Assembly: GCA_027488335.1 (NCBI GenBank)
Contig: JAIYBU010000161.1
Coordinates: 1 to 35,419, forward strand
Source: Cytophagaceae bacterium
GTDB lineage: Bacteria; Bacteroidota; Bacteroidia; Cytophagales; Spirosomataceae
Length of the DNA stretch: 35,419 nucleotides
Direction: 5' to 3'
Below, one piece after another: positions 8,035 through 15,628 of this stretch. The translations under genes were made by a program, and so were the position numbers. A model generated the notes under the pieces. That model saw nothing but the letters and a program-made list of their open reading frames with translations, ran no database searches and was not told where the DNA came from. Positions within the stretch are counted from its first letter, which is position 1, and every line of letters starts with the position of its first letter.

Positions 8035-9068
8035 TATGCAGTCACGCCCTGTTTTTCTTTTACCAAATCAACCAATAACTCAATCCAAGCATCAGAATCA
8101 TTCAAGCTTTCTACCAATTGCCAATGTTCACCACCGTTTTCTTCAAATAATTCTTTGTATTCTTCTCCTACTTCGAGTGTTGTTTCTAAACAATCGGCCA
8201 CAAAAGCCGGTGAAAACGCCAAGACCTTCTTAATACCTTTCTTTGCCAACTCTTTCACAACATCTTCAGTATATGGTTGTATCCAAGTTTCACGGCCCAG
8301 TCTCGACTGAAAACAGGTTGTATAAGTGCCTTCTTTCAAACCTAATTCTTTCACCAATAGACGAGTTGTTTCAAAACATTCAGCACGATAACAATGCTGA
8401 TTCATAGCAGTAATCGAATCGCAACACGAACCGAGCTTACAGGTATTTCCAGTACAATCTCCTTTGCGAATATGACGTGCAGGAATCCCATGATAACTAA
8501 AAATTACGTGTTCATAATCATTTTCAGCCAAATGCTTTTTACCCATTTCGGCAAAGGCATTGATGAATTTCGGGTGATTATAGAAGTAATTGAGAAATTT
8601 GATTTCGGGAATCACCTGCCACTTAGTTACGATTCGCATCACTTCTTCGTAAACAGAACCTGTTGTAGCTGAGGCATATTGTGGAAAAAATGGAATCACG
8701 ATGATGTTGCTCACACCCATTTCTTGCAATGCTTTCAACCCCGATTCAATACTTGGGCTTTGATAACGCATGGCCAATTTTACCACATATTCATCTCCCA
8801 AAGCATCTTGTAATTGCTTTTCGTTGGCTTCGCCGTAGATTTTCAGTGGTGAACCATTTTCTGTCCATAATTCTTTATAGATTTTGGCAGATTTTGGTGA
8901 ACGAAATGGTGCAATAATCAAATTGACCAGCATCCAGCGAGGAATAAAAGGGAAGTCAATCACTCGACCATCCATCAAAAATTCTCTCAAATACTTTCTA
9001 ACATCTGGCACACTCGGGCTATCGGGCGTACCTAAATTTACTATCAAAACACCTGTTTTTCCAACCAT
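8034..9068 (-). CDS. hemH: Ferrochelatase
   Basis: 344 residues. Ferrochelatase inserts Fe(II) into protoporphyrin IX (or coproporphyrin III in the alternative route). Visible hallmarks are GVLIVNLGTPDSP at the N-terminus, the active-site histidine in SYHGIPARH (H193), and the conserved acidic region ADCLETTLEVGEEY near 291-304. Unusually, a cysteine-rich segment follows the active-site histidine: C205, C210, C215, C216, C226 and C231. A subgroup of bacterial ferrochelatases with cysteines in an internal segment is known to bind a [2Fe-2S] cluster, and this protein has that kind of pattern. The gene is first in a two-gene unit with the LLM oxidoreductase. Confidence 0.93.
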   Translation of the reverse strand: MVGKTGVLIVNLGTPDSPSVPDVRKYLREFLMDGRVIDFPFIPRWMLVNLIIAPFRSPKSAKIYKELWTENGSPLKIYGEANEKQLQDALGDEYVVKLAMRYQSPSIESGLKALQEMGVSNIIVIPFFPQYASATTGSVYEEVMRIVTKWQVIPEIKFLNYFYNHPKFINAFAEMGKKHLAENDYEHVIFSYHGIPARHIRKGDCTGNTCKLGSCCDSITAMNQHCYRAECFETTRLLVKELGLKEGTYTTCFQSRLGRETWIQPYTEDVVKELAKKGIKKVLAFSPAFVADCLETTLEVGEEYKELFEENGGEHWQLVESLNDSDAWIELLVDLVKEKQGVTA

Positions 9069-9153
9069 TTCTTCAATTTAATGAAGAATGAAGAATATAG
9101 AATGTAAAATGGTGGTCTAAAACTTATAATTCTTAATCGTTCGGGCGACCCCG

Positions 9154-9188
9154 TCTTAATTCTTAATTCTTAATTCTTAATTCTTAAT
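9154..9188. repeat. Five perfect tandem copies of TCTTAAT
   Basis: A 7-base tandem repeat, five copies with no mismatch, ends directly at the stop codon of the minus-strand DUF6503 gene. One more copy lies at 9131-9137, separated by the GC-rich 9138-9153. The exact tandem structure could slip during replication. It sits between that gene and hemH. Confidence 0.85.
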
Positions 9189-9956
9189 TTAAAACTCTAT
9201 TTTATCTTTTTTCTTATTATAATCTTTTGCTTTGCTGAAATCAGGCTTTTTGAAATCAGTATAAATTGACTCAGGGAGTGCTTCAAAGACTTTAATTTCG
9301 GTTAAATCACGGTCGCCACGCTCACCTGACAAGATAATTTTACCGTAAGGCTTATAATCTGTCCAAGGACGAGTAAACCCTGGTTTTTCATCGGTTGACT
9401 TAGCAAAATACGCCCATTGAGTCAATAAATTGCTTTCTTTCTCCACCCAAACTTTATACATATTGTTTGGAGTATTGCCCACTTCTTTGAAAGTCATCTG
9501 CAATAGGTACGCTTCTTTACCCGTTTCGGTTTTATCTTCGCCCAAATATTTGAGTGTCACGCCATTATCTCTCAATTTAAATGGCATCGTGAGCCAATAC
9601 GAATCATTAATCCAAGCACCTTTACCAGCCTTCATATATTTCTTAACCGAATCGACGGCCGTTTGTTCGGCTCCATACTTAAAAACTTTACCAGTATCAG
9701 TATTAATATTCATTAAAATTACTGATTTGTCTCTGGGGAAATCAATTCTGACATTTCCTGTCCATTTATCCCAAGTGAGGATTCTGGCACCAAAAAAGTT
9801 CCAAGTAATATGGCGAGTTTCGTCCCAAGCTTTTTTTCCGCCCATTGCTGCCATTACTTTATCAGCAATTTCGATGGCTTTCGCATCAGAAGTTTCTTGG
9901 GCTTTCAGCGACTGGCTAAACAAAGCCACCATACAAATAAATAGTAGTTTTTTCAT
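9189..9956 (-). CDS. Secreted DUF6503-like protein
   Basis: 255 residues with a clear signal peptide (MKKLLFICMVALFSQSLKAQ, cleavage after residue 19 or 20). The mature part starts with an amphipathic stretch ending in MAAMGGKKAWDETRHITWNFFG. It continues as a beta-rich domain with repeated YLL-QMTF and VWVEKESNLL strands. This matches the Bacteroidota family annotated as DUF6503, related in shape to outer-membrane lipoprotein-sorting or lipid-binding barrels. The protein is probably periplasmic or secreted. No enzyme motif is visible, and neighbours give no functional hint. A perfect 12-base palindrome, AGATAATTATCT (10010-10021), lies about 54 bases upstream of its start and could be an operator. 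Confidence 0.7.
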   Translation of the reverse strand: MKKLLFICMVALFSQSLKAQETSDAKAIEIADKVMAAMGGKKAWDETRHITWNFFGARILTWDKWTGNVRIDFPRDKSVILMNINTDTGKVFKYGAEQTAVDSVKKYMKAGKGAWINDSYWLTMPFKLRDNGVTLKYLGEDKTETGKEAYLLQMTFKEVGNTPNNMYKVWVEKESNLLTQWAYFAKSTDEKPGFTRPWTDYKPYGKIILSGERGDRDLTEIKVFEALPESIYTDFKKPDFSKAKDYNKKKDKIEF

Positions 9957-10087
9957 TGAACTGTTATCTTAAAGGGTTGATATTTCTTGCAATAAAATTA
10001 AATAAAAAGAGATAATTATCTTAAATAGTGGTTTGGTAACTCAAGTCTGCTATATAATAGCTATTTACTAAAATAAATATTACATTA

Positions 10088-10119
10088 TTTGCGAATATTC
10101 GCTTTTTGCACTAACTTTG
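10088..10119 (+). promoter_or_regulatory. Consensus Bacteroidota promoter for the 46-residue ORF
   Basis: TTTG at 10088-10091, a 20-base spacer, and TAACTTTG at 10112-10119 match the TTTG/TAnnTTTG consensus exactly. Transcription should begin near 10125, about 20 bases before the ATG at 10147. Confidence 0.75.
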
Positions 10120-10146
10120 CTAAACGAATATAAAACTCCAATAACA

Positions 10147-10287
10147 ATGAATACCTCTACCATTTCATCGACATCAGCAATGCCCATCTCTAATGAAACT
10201 GTAAATATTATAGATTTGTTACGAGTAATTGGTATGCAAGAAGTGACAAACAACGTTTTTACTTTACCAAAAAAGAAGAAAAAATAA
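10147..10287 (+). CDS. Small 46-residue protein of unknown function
   Basis: An ATG-to-TAA frame of 46 codons. The protein starts with a Ser/Thr-rich stretch (MNTSTISSTSAMPISNE), has a short hydrophobic helix-like middle (VNIIDLLRVIGMQEV), and ends FTLPKKKKK. It is preceded by an exact consensus promoter and followed at once by a long inverted repeat that can act as terminator, so it is a complete transcription unit. The opposite-strand frame over the same bases is low-complexity poly-Phe and not believable. The basic tail could bind nucleic acid or membrane, but no family is recognised. A short regulatory RNA from the same promoter is an alternative. Confidence 0.6.
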   Translation: MNTSTISSTSAMPISNETVNIIDLLRVIGMQEVTNNVFTLPKKKKK

Positions 10288-10296
10288 AATAGTCCA

Positions 10297-10352
10297 CAGT
10301 CCACGGTCAACAGTTATCAAGTATAAAACGTACAACTATTGACCGTGGACTG
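10297..10352. terminator. Long inverted repeat between the small ORF and purF
   Basis: Arms 10297-10315 (CAGTCCACGGTCAACAGTT) and 10334-10352 pair over 19 bases with one mismatch around an 18-base loop. It lies 10 bases after the small ORF and 14 bases from the purF stop, so it can serve both convergent transcripts. The AGTCCAC/GTCAAC words recur at 15524-15559. Confidence 0.65.
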
Positions 10353-10366
10353 TAAACCACCGACTA

Positions 10367-12259
10367 CTAATAAGCTCTCACCAATTTGCCTTCCATAAAG
10401 TTTACGAACGCACGGTTGACTACTCTATTTCCGCCAGGAGTTGGGTAATTTCCTGTAAAATACCAATCACCAATATGATTTGGACAAGCTTTATGAAGAT
10501 TTTCAACGGTCTGATAAATCATTGCTACTTCGGCTTTCATATTTTCGGGTGTCACGATTTCGGCAACTTTCTGAGAAATTTCTTCGTCAGTAAATTTATC
10601 GTATAATTGCTTTACAAAATTTTGGTCGTAAGCATTATCTGTTTGCAAAGCCCCAACACTTTGGGCATAAACTTCCTGCTTCATATACTCAATACCGTTC
10701 TGACGGAGTAAATCGAGCATCGCTCTGAAAGCCACAAATTCTTTCATCTTCGACATATCAATACCATAACAATCAGGGTAACGAATTTGCGGAGCCGACG
10801 AAACAATGATAACTTTCTTTGGTCCAAGACGGTCAATCATTTTTAAGATACTCTTCTCGAGGGTTGTTCCACGCACAATCGAGTCATCAATCAAAACTAC
10901 CGTGTCAATGCCTTTCCGCACAACTTCGTAGGTCATTTCATAGACATGCGAAACCATCTCATCACGCTCGTCATCGTTGGTGATGAATGTGCGAAGTTTA
11001 ACATCTTTAGATACTAATTTTTCGATTCTTGGGCGGAATGACAATACTTTCTTGATTTCTTCGGGCGAAAGATTTCCTTCGGTGATGCGTTTCAAACGCC
11101 AATCGGCCAAGTATTGTTCTAAGCCTTCCACCATTCCAAAAAAAGCACTTTCGGCAGTGTTTGGAATGTATGAGAAAACTGTATTTTCGAGGTCATAATT
11201 AATTTCTTCCAAAATTTGAGGAATCAATAATTGACCGAGTTTTTTACGCTCTTCGTAAATCTGAGGGTCAGAACCACGAGAGAAATAAATACGCTCGAAA
11301 CTACACGATTTTTTCTCCAATGGTTTCATTATCTGAAACTCATTGTATTCACCATGCTTGTCAATAATCAACGCATTGCCTGGTTGAACTTCCTTAATAT
11401 CATCATAATTAGCATTGAAAGCAGCTTTAATAGCCGTTTTTTCAGAAGCCACAATCACCACTTCATCGTTTGCCCAATAATAAGCTGGACGAATACCAGC
11501 AGGGTCACGAACGACAAACGAAGCACCAAAACCAGTTACACCAGCCATTGCATAGCCACCGTCGAAATCACGACAGGCACGGTGCAATACCCTTGGCAAA
11601 TCCATGTTATCTTCGATAATATCAGAGAGGGCAGGGTTTTCGTAGATACCTTTGAAGCGGTCGAATACACGCTGGTTTTCTTCGTCGAGGAAGTGTCCGA
11701 TTTTCTCCATTACGGTTACGGTATCTCCCAAGTCTTTCGGGTGCTGACCCAATTTCACTAATTTATGGAAAAGCTCTTCGGCGTTGGTCATGTTGAAGTT
11801 TCCTGCTACCAACATATTTCGGCTACGCCAGTTGCTCTGACGCAACATCGGATGGCAATTTTCGATTTCGTTCTTGCCATGTGTACCGTAGCGAAGGTGT
11901 CCGAGCCAAACTTCACCCGAATAAGCTACATTTTCTTGCAACCATTCGGCATTTTTGAATTTGTCGGGATTGTTGCGTAGAACATCTTTGTATTTCTCAT
12001 TAATCTTGTTAAAAATATCAACAATTGGTCGATTTTCAACAGAACGATAACGACTGATGTAACGATGGCCAGGGGCAACATCGAGTTTTACATTTCCAAC
12101 TCCAGCTCCATCTTGGCCACGATTTGATTGTTTTTCCATTAAAACATACAATCGTTGAATGCCATAAAGAGGCGTACCGTACTTGTCGATGTAGTATTGA
12201 AGTGGTTTGCGAAGACGAACAAGGGCAATGCCACATTCGTGTTTAATTGCGTCGCTCAT
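10367..12259 (-). CDS. purF: Amidophosphoribosyltransferase (long form)
   Basis: 630 residues. It catalyses the first committed step of purine synthesis: PRPP plus glutamine to 5-phosphoribosylamine. The N-terminal glutamine amidotransferase nucleophile is C9 in KHECGIALVRL, so an N-terminal leader must be processed. QSNRGQDGAGVG near 45-56 and WLGHLRYGTHG near 118-128 are class II amidotransferase motifs. The C-terminal half has the PRPP-binding motif LIDDSIVRGTTLEKS at about 456-470. The protein is longer than the roughly 500-residue E. coli enzyme, as is common in Bacteroidota. It is monocistronic and preceded by a good promoter. Confidence 0.93.
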   Translation of the reverse strand: MSDAIKHECGIALVRLRKPLQYYIDKYGTPLYGIQRLYVLMEKQSNRGQDGAGVGNVKLDVAPGHRYISRYRSVENRPIVDIFNKINEKYKDVLRNNPDKFKNAEWLQENVAYSGEVWLGHLRYGTHGKNEIENCHPMLRQSNWRSRNMLVAGNFNMTNAEELFHKLVKLGQHPKDLGDTVTVMEKIGHFLDEENQRVFDRFKGIYENPALSDIIEDNMDLPRVLHRACRDFDGGYAMAGVTGFGASFVVRDPAGIRPAYYWANDEVVIVASEKTAIKAAFNANYDDIKEVQPGNALIIDKHGEYNEFQIMKPLEKKSCSFERIYFSRGSDPQIYEERKKLGQLLIPQILEEINYDLENTVFSYIPNTAESAFFGMVEGLEQYLADWRLKRITEGNLSPEEIKKVLSFRPRIEKLVSKDVKLRTFITNDDERDEMVSHVYEMTYEVVRKGIDTVVLIDDSIVRGTTLEKSILKMIDRLGPKKVIIVSSAPQIRYPDCYGIDMSKMKEFVAFRAMLDLLRQNGIEYMKQEVYAQSVGALQTDNAYDQNFVKQLYDKFTDEEISQKVAEIVTPENMKAEVAMIYQTVENLHKACPNHIGDWYFTGNYPTPGGNRVVNRAFVNFMEGKLVRAY

Positions 12260-12284
12260 TGAGATTTTTTGGAGATTAGTTATG

Positions 12285-12316
12285 CAAAGTTCTAAAGAAT
12301 ATACGTGCCTTGCAAA
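12285..12316 (-). promoter_or_regulatory. Promoter of purF
   Basis: On the minus strand TTTG (12316-12313), a 20-base spacer and GAACTTTG (12292-12285) match the Bacteroidota consensus at all but one -7 position. The predicted start of transcription is near 12279, about 20 bases upstream of the purF ATG. Confidence 0.65.
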
Positions 12317-12383
12317 GAAAAAGTTCTATTTGTTTTAAGAGAATGTTAAGGCAGTCTAAACGAATTTTATATTAACTAAATAT

Positions 12384-12399
12384 AAGAAAATATTTTCTT
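12384..12399. repeat. Perfect 16-base A/T-rich palindrome
   Basis: AAGAAAATATTTTCTT lies 15 bases after the nuoN stop codon, between nuoN and purF. It could be a weak terminator or a protein-binding site. It has no GC stem. Confidence 0.35.
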
Positions 12400-12413
12400 T
12401 GAAAAAGGCTAAA

Positions 12414-13892
12414 TTATGCCAATTTCAAGCTTTCGATTAAGTTTAAAAGCCCACTCGGACGCAAAAATAAATAGATGATAAAAAACAGAAATATCAACAA
12501 GAAACCTTTGCGAATGATACCGATTTGATAGTAGCGAACTCCAATTTTAGGTTCTTTAAAAATCATAAAATACGGAATCTTGATATAATAGAATATCGAA
12601 ATAGCGGTGTTTAACAAGCCAAAAATCAAGACAATTAATAACATATTGCTGCCTGATGTTTGGTAAGATTCCCACAAAGCAGTAAAAAGAAGCAATTTCC
12701 CAGTAAAACCTACGGTTGGTGGTAATCCAACCAAAGCAATCATAATTATTACAGCTGCCAAACCCAAAAATATATTTTCTTGGCCCAAACCTCGCAGACT
12801 TTCGAGTTCGTAGCTTTCAGTTTTTAATGCCAATAAATCTATCAGTAAGAAGGCCGCAAGCGTAATAAAAAGATAAGTAGCAATATAAAAAATGGTTGAC
12901 TGAATCCCAATTATGTTAGTTGCCAACAAACCCACCAACATAAAACCCGCATGAGCAATGGTTGAATACCCCAGCATTCGCTTTGTGTTGGTTTGCCACA
13001 AAGCCGATAAATTTCCAATCGTGATGGAGGCCATGATTACAATAGCCAGTATCATGCGGAAGTCGATACTCAATGAAGAAAAAAGGCGAATCAGAACCAA
13101 TACAACGGCTGCTTTTGGTGCAATGGATAGAAATGCTACGATAGGTGTTGGTGTTGCTTCATATACATCGGGGGTCCAACTATGAAACGGAACGGCCGAA
13201 AGTTTAAAAAGTAGCCCACCAATGGTCATAAAAATGGCAATTTGGGCAATCCAAGTAGAATTTTGACTTAAGAAGGTTGCAAATTCTTGTCCAACGAAAT
13301 TGAGTGTTCCTGTCATTCCATACAAAAACGAAATGCCATAAAGCATAATTGCCGAACTCGTTGCCCCGAACAAAAGGTATTTAATACCCGCTTCGCTATT
13401 GTTTTTTCCTTTATTGAAAACCACCAAAATATACGAGCAAATGGATACCATTTCGAGCGAAACATAGAGCATAAGCCAGTTGGTAGTCATGGTCATGATA
13501 AACAATCCCCAAACCAAAGCTATAAAAATGGCGTAGAACTCCCCTACTACTTTATAACCTACCACCCAAACATGAATCAGAACCGCTACCGAAGCTATGG
13601 AAATAATGAGTTTGAAGAATAAACTGACGGAATCTAAGTATATTAGTTGTCCAAAAAGTACGCTTCCCGACTCGAAATACTGTTTATAAAAACCAAAAAA
13701 GGCATAAAATACAAAACCAATACTAATTAATACGCTAATTATCAGCACATTAAAAAGCACATAAGTTCGTTCGGTGTCTAATTTTTGAGAAAAAGCAATA
13801 GCAGCTACTATCACCAAAAACACTACTCCGAAAAGTAAATCAGGTAATAGTACACGTGAACTAAAGAGAATATGTGATAATTTTTCGAGCAT
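12414..13892 (-). CDS. nuoN: NADH-quinone oxidoreductase subunit N
   Basis: 492 residues, almost entirely membrane helices, of the Mrp-antiporter-like subunit N of respiratory Complex I. It carries the conserved channel glutamate in YVSLEMVSICSYILV and the helix-7 lysine in LFKLSAVPFHSWTPDVYEAT. The discontinuous-helix segment TPIVAFLSIAPKAA follows. It forms one of the proton-translocating modules of the membrane arm. It is the last gene of nuoL-nuoM-nuoN, starting 41 bases after nuoM. Confidence 0.93.
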   Translation of the reverse strand: MLEKLSHILFSSRVLLPDLLFGVVFLVIVAAIAFSQKLDTERTYVLFNVLIISVLISIGFVFYAFFGFYKQYFESGSVLFGQLIYLDSVSLFFKLIISIASVAVLIHVWVVGYKVVGEFYAIFIALVWGLFIMTMTTNWLMLYVSLEMVSICSYILVVFNKGKNNSEAGIKYLLFGATSSAIMLYGISFLYGMTGTLNFVGQEFATFLSQNSTWIAQIAIFMTIGGLLFKLSAVPFHSWTPDVYEATPTPIVAFLSIAPKAAVVLVLIRLFSSLSIDFRMILAIVIMASITIGNLSALWQTNTKRMLGYSTIAHAGFMLVGLLATNIIGIQSTIFYIATYLFITLAAFLLIDLLALKTESYELESLRGLGQENIFLGLAAVIIMIALVGLPPTVGFTGKLLLFTALWESYQTSGSNMLLIVLIFGLLNTAISIFYYIKIPYFMIFKEPKIGVRYYQIGIIRKGFLLIFLFFIIYLFLRPSGLLNLIESLKLA

Positions 13893-13933
13893 TGAATACT
13901 TTGCCGCTTCGGCGGTCCGATTTTAGCGAATAG

Positions 13934-15517
13934 CTAAATATAAAACCCATTTAAAAATGCTTTCACTGATTCGCCTGAAATATCAAAAATCAAGCTTGGA
14001 AAAATTCCAAAGATAATTGATAAAGCGGCCAATGAATATAGCATCACTATTTCACGAAAATCGAGGTCTTTCATGTTTTCTTCTTGGTTACGATTCGCCC
14101 AAAATGTTCCGAAAAACATTTTTTGCAAGGTCCAAAGGAAATAACCCGCCGAAAGCACAATTCCCAACATAGCGAGCATCGACACCCAATCTGGCAAAAT
14201 TTCTGACTGAAAACCGCCCATGATTGTGAAAAACTCGCCCATAAAACCTGGCAATGTTGGCAAACCTAAAGCTCCGAAAAACGCCACCGTAACGGCCAAT
14301 GTAAAATAAGGCATGACACTCGATAAACCTCTGAAATTTTCGATAAGTCGATTATGCGTTCGGTCGTAGATAACGCCAGCCACTAAGAATAACATGGCCG
14401 AAACCAATCCATGTCCAAACATTTGATAGATTGCTCCGTTTACACCCTCAACGGTCATGGATGCCAAACCTAAAAGCACAAATCCCATGTGAGAGATGGA
14501 CGAATAGGCAATCATTTTCTTCAAATCTTCTTGGGCAAGGGCATTGTATGCCCCATAAATGATAGAAATAACACCCGCACCTGCTACAATGTAAGTAAAC
14601 TGGTAAGCTATATCAGGGAAAAAGCCATAAGCAATACGAATAAAACCGTACGCTCCTACTTTCAATAAAATACCTGCTAAAACTACTGAAACTGGCGTTG
14701 GGGCTTCAACGTGGGCATCGGGCAACCATGTATGAAAAGGTACTGAGGGTAATTTTATTCCAAAGCCTATAATCAATAATACAAAAGCAAAGAGTCGGGC
14801 TGGCATACCAAAAATCAGTTGCTTTTCGACAGGATGTAAAATACTATGAGGAATATAATTTTTAAAATCAGTCAGTTGACGAAAATCGAAGGTGTGAACT
14901 GTTCCGCCCATTTCTTGTGAGAAAAAGGAATCTTGCACCGACATCGACAAACCAATCATTACAATCAGAATGAAAATCGAACCGACAAGTGTGTAAATAA
15001 AAAATTTAATAGCCGCATATTCTCGGCGTTCACCTCCCCAAATTCCGATTAGGAAATACATCGGAAGCAACATAAACTCGAAAAACAAAAAGAATAAAAA
15101 GAAATCAAGTGCTGCAAAACAGCCGATGATACTCCCCGAAAGTAATAAATAGAGCGAATGATAGGCTTTTGGGCGGTATTCGATAGTAAAAGATGCAATC
15201 GAACCAATAAGCAAGATAATTCCCGAAAGTAAAACCATTGGCATATTGATTCCATCAAGTCCCAAAAGATAATCAATCGAAAGGACACCAAGATTTCCAA
15301 GACTCATCCGAATCCACTCGTGTTGCTCAACAAACTGATAATCAGACGATTGTCCATCAAAATTATTATAGAGTGTAAAAATATTGAGTAAATTAATGAC
15401 ACTCACTATTAGCGAAATCCATCGAAATGAATCTCGATAAGTGCTTGGCAATAACAACACTATTACCGAGCCAATAATTGGCAGAAAAATAAGTGTTGAA
15501 AGTAAAAAATTATTCAT
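13934..15517 (-). CDS. nuoM: NADH-quinone oxidoreductase subunit M
   Basis: 527 residues, polytopic membrane protein. The channel glutamate is in LFFEFMLLPMYFLIGIWGG, the helix-7 lysine in FGIKLPSVPFHTWLPDAHVEAPTP, and the LLKVGAYGFIR segment is typical of NuoM. It is the middle antiporter-like proton-pumping subunit of Complex I. It is flanked by nuoL (111-base gap) and nuoN (41-base gap), all on the minus strand. Confidence 0.94.
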   Translation of the reverse strand: MNNFLLSTLIFLPIIGSVIVLLLPSTYRDSFRWISLIVSVINLLNIFTLYNNFDGQSSDYQFVEQHEWIRMSLGNLGVLSIDYLLGLDGINMPMVLLSGIILLIGSIASFTIEYRPKAYHSLYLLLSGSIIGCFAALDFFLFFLFFEFMLLPMYFLIGIWGGERREYAAIKFFIYTLVGSIFILIVMIGLSMSVQDSFFSQEMGGTVHTFDFRQLTDFKNYIPHSILHPVEKQLIFGMPARLFAFVLLIIGFGIKLPSVPFHTWLPDAHVEAPTPVSVVLAGILLKVGAYGFIRIAYGFFPDIAYQFTYIVAGAGVISIIYGAYNALAQEDLKKMIAYSSISHMGFVLLGLASMTVEGVNGAIYQMFGHGLVSAMLFLVAGVIYDRTHNRLIENFRGLSSVMPYFTLAVTVAFFGALGLPTLPGFMGEFFTIMGGFQSEILPDWVSMLAMLGIVLSAGYFLWTLQKMFFGTFWANRNQEENMKDLDFREIVMLYSLAALSIIFGIFPSLIFDISGESVKAFLNGFYI

Positions 15518-15523
15518 AATTTT

Positions 15524-15559
15524 TAGTCAATAGTCGATAGTCCACTGACCACAGACAAT
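15524..15559. repeat. AGTCCAC/GTCAATAG low-complexity repeat in the nuoL-nuoM gap
   Basis: Overlapping words TTAGTCAATAGTCGATAGTCC and ACTGACCACAGAC share their vocabulary with the long inverted repeat at 10297-10352. It lies just upstream of nuoM and is not long enough to fold as a perfect hairpin. Confidence 0.45.
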
Positions 15560-15628
15560 TTATTTATTAAATATCTTTTATCCATTTTTTACTTAAAATT
15601 TATCGTTTTTAAGCATTTTATGGACTTT

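Noticed and set aside
9430..9972. 180-codon plus-strand frame antisense to the DUF6503 gene
   Set aside because: The minus-strand gene has a signal peptide and family match; the antisense frame has no domain and no promoter.
10080..10310. 76-codon minus-strand frame over the small ORF
   Set aside because: Its protein is low complexity (a run of phenylalanines from the lysine codons of the plus-strand gene) and it opposes an exact promoter and terminator.
11231..11761. 176-codon plus-strand frame inside purF
   Set aside because: Shadow of the conserved purF coding sequence, with no recognisable protein.
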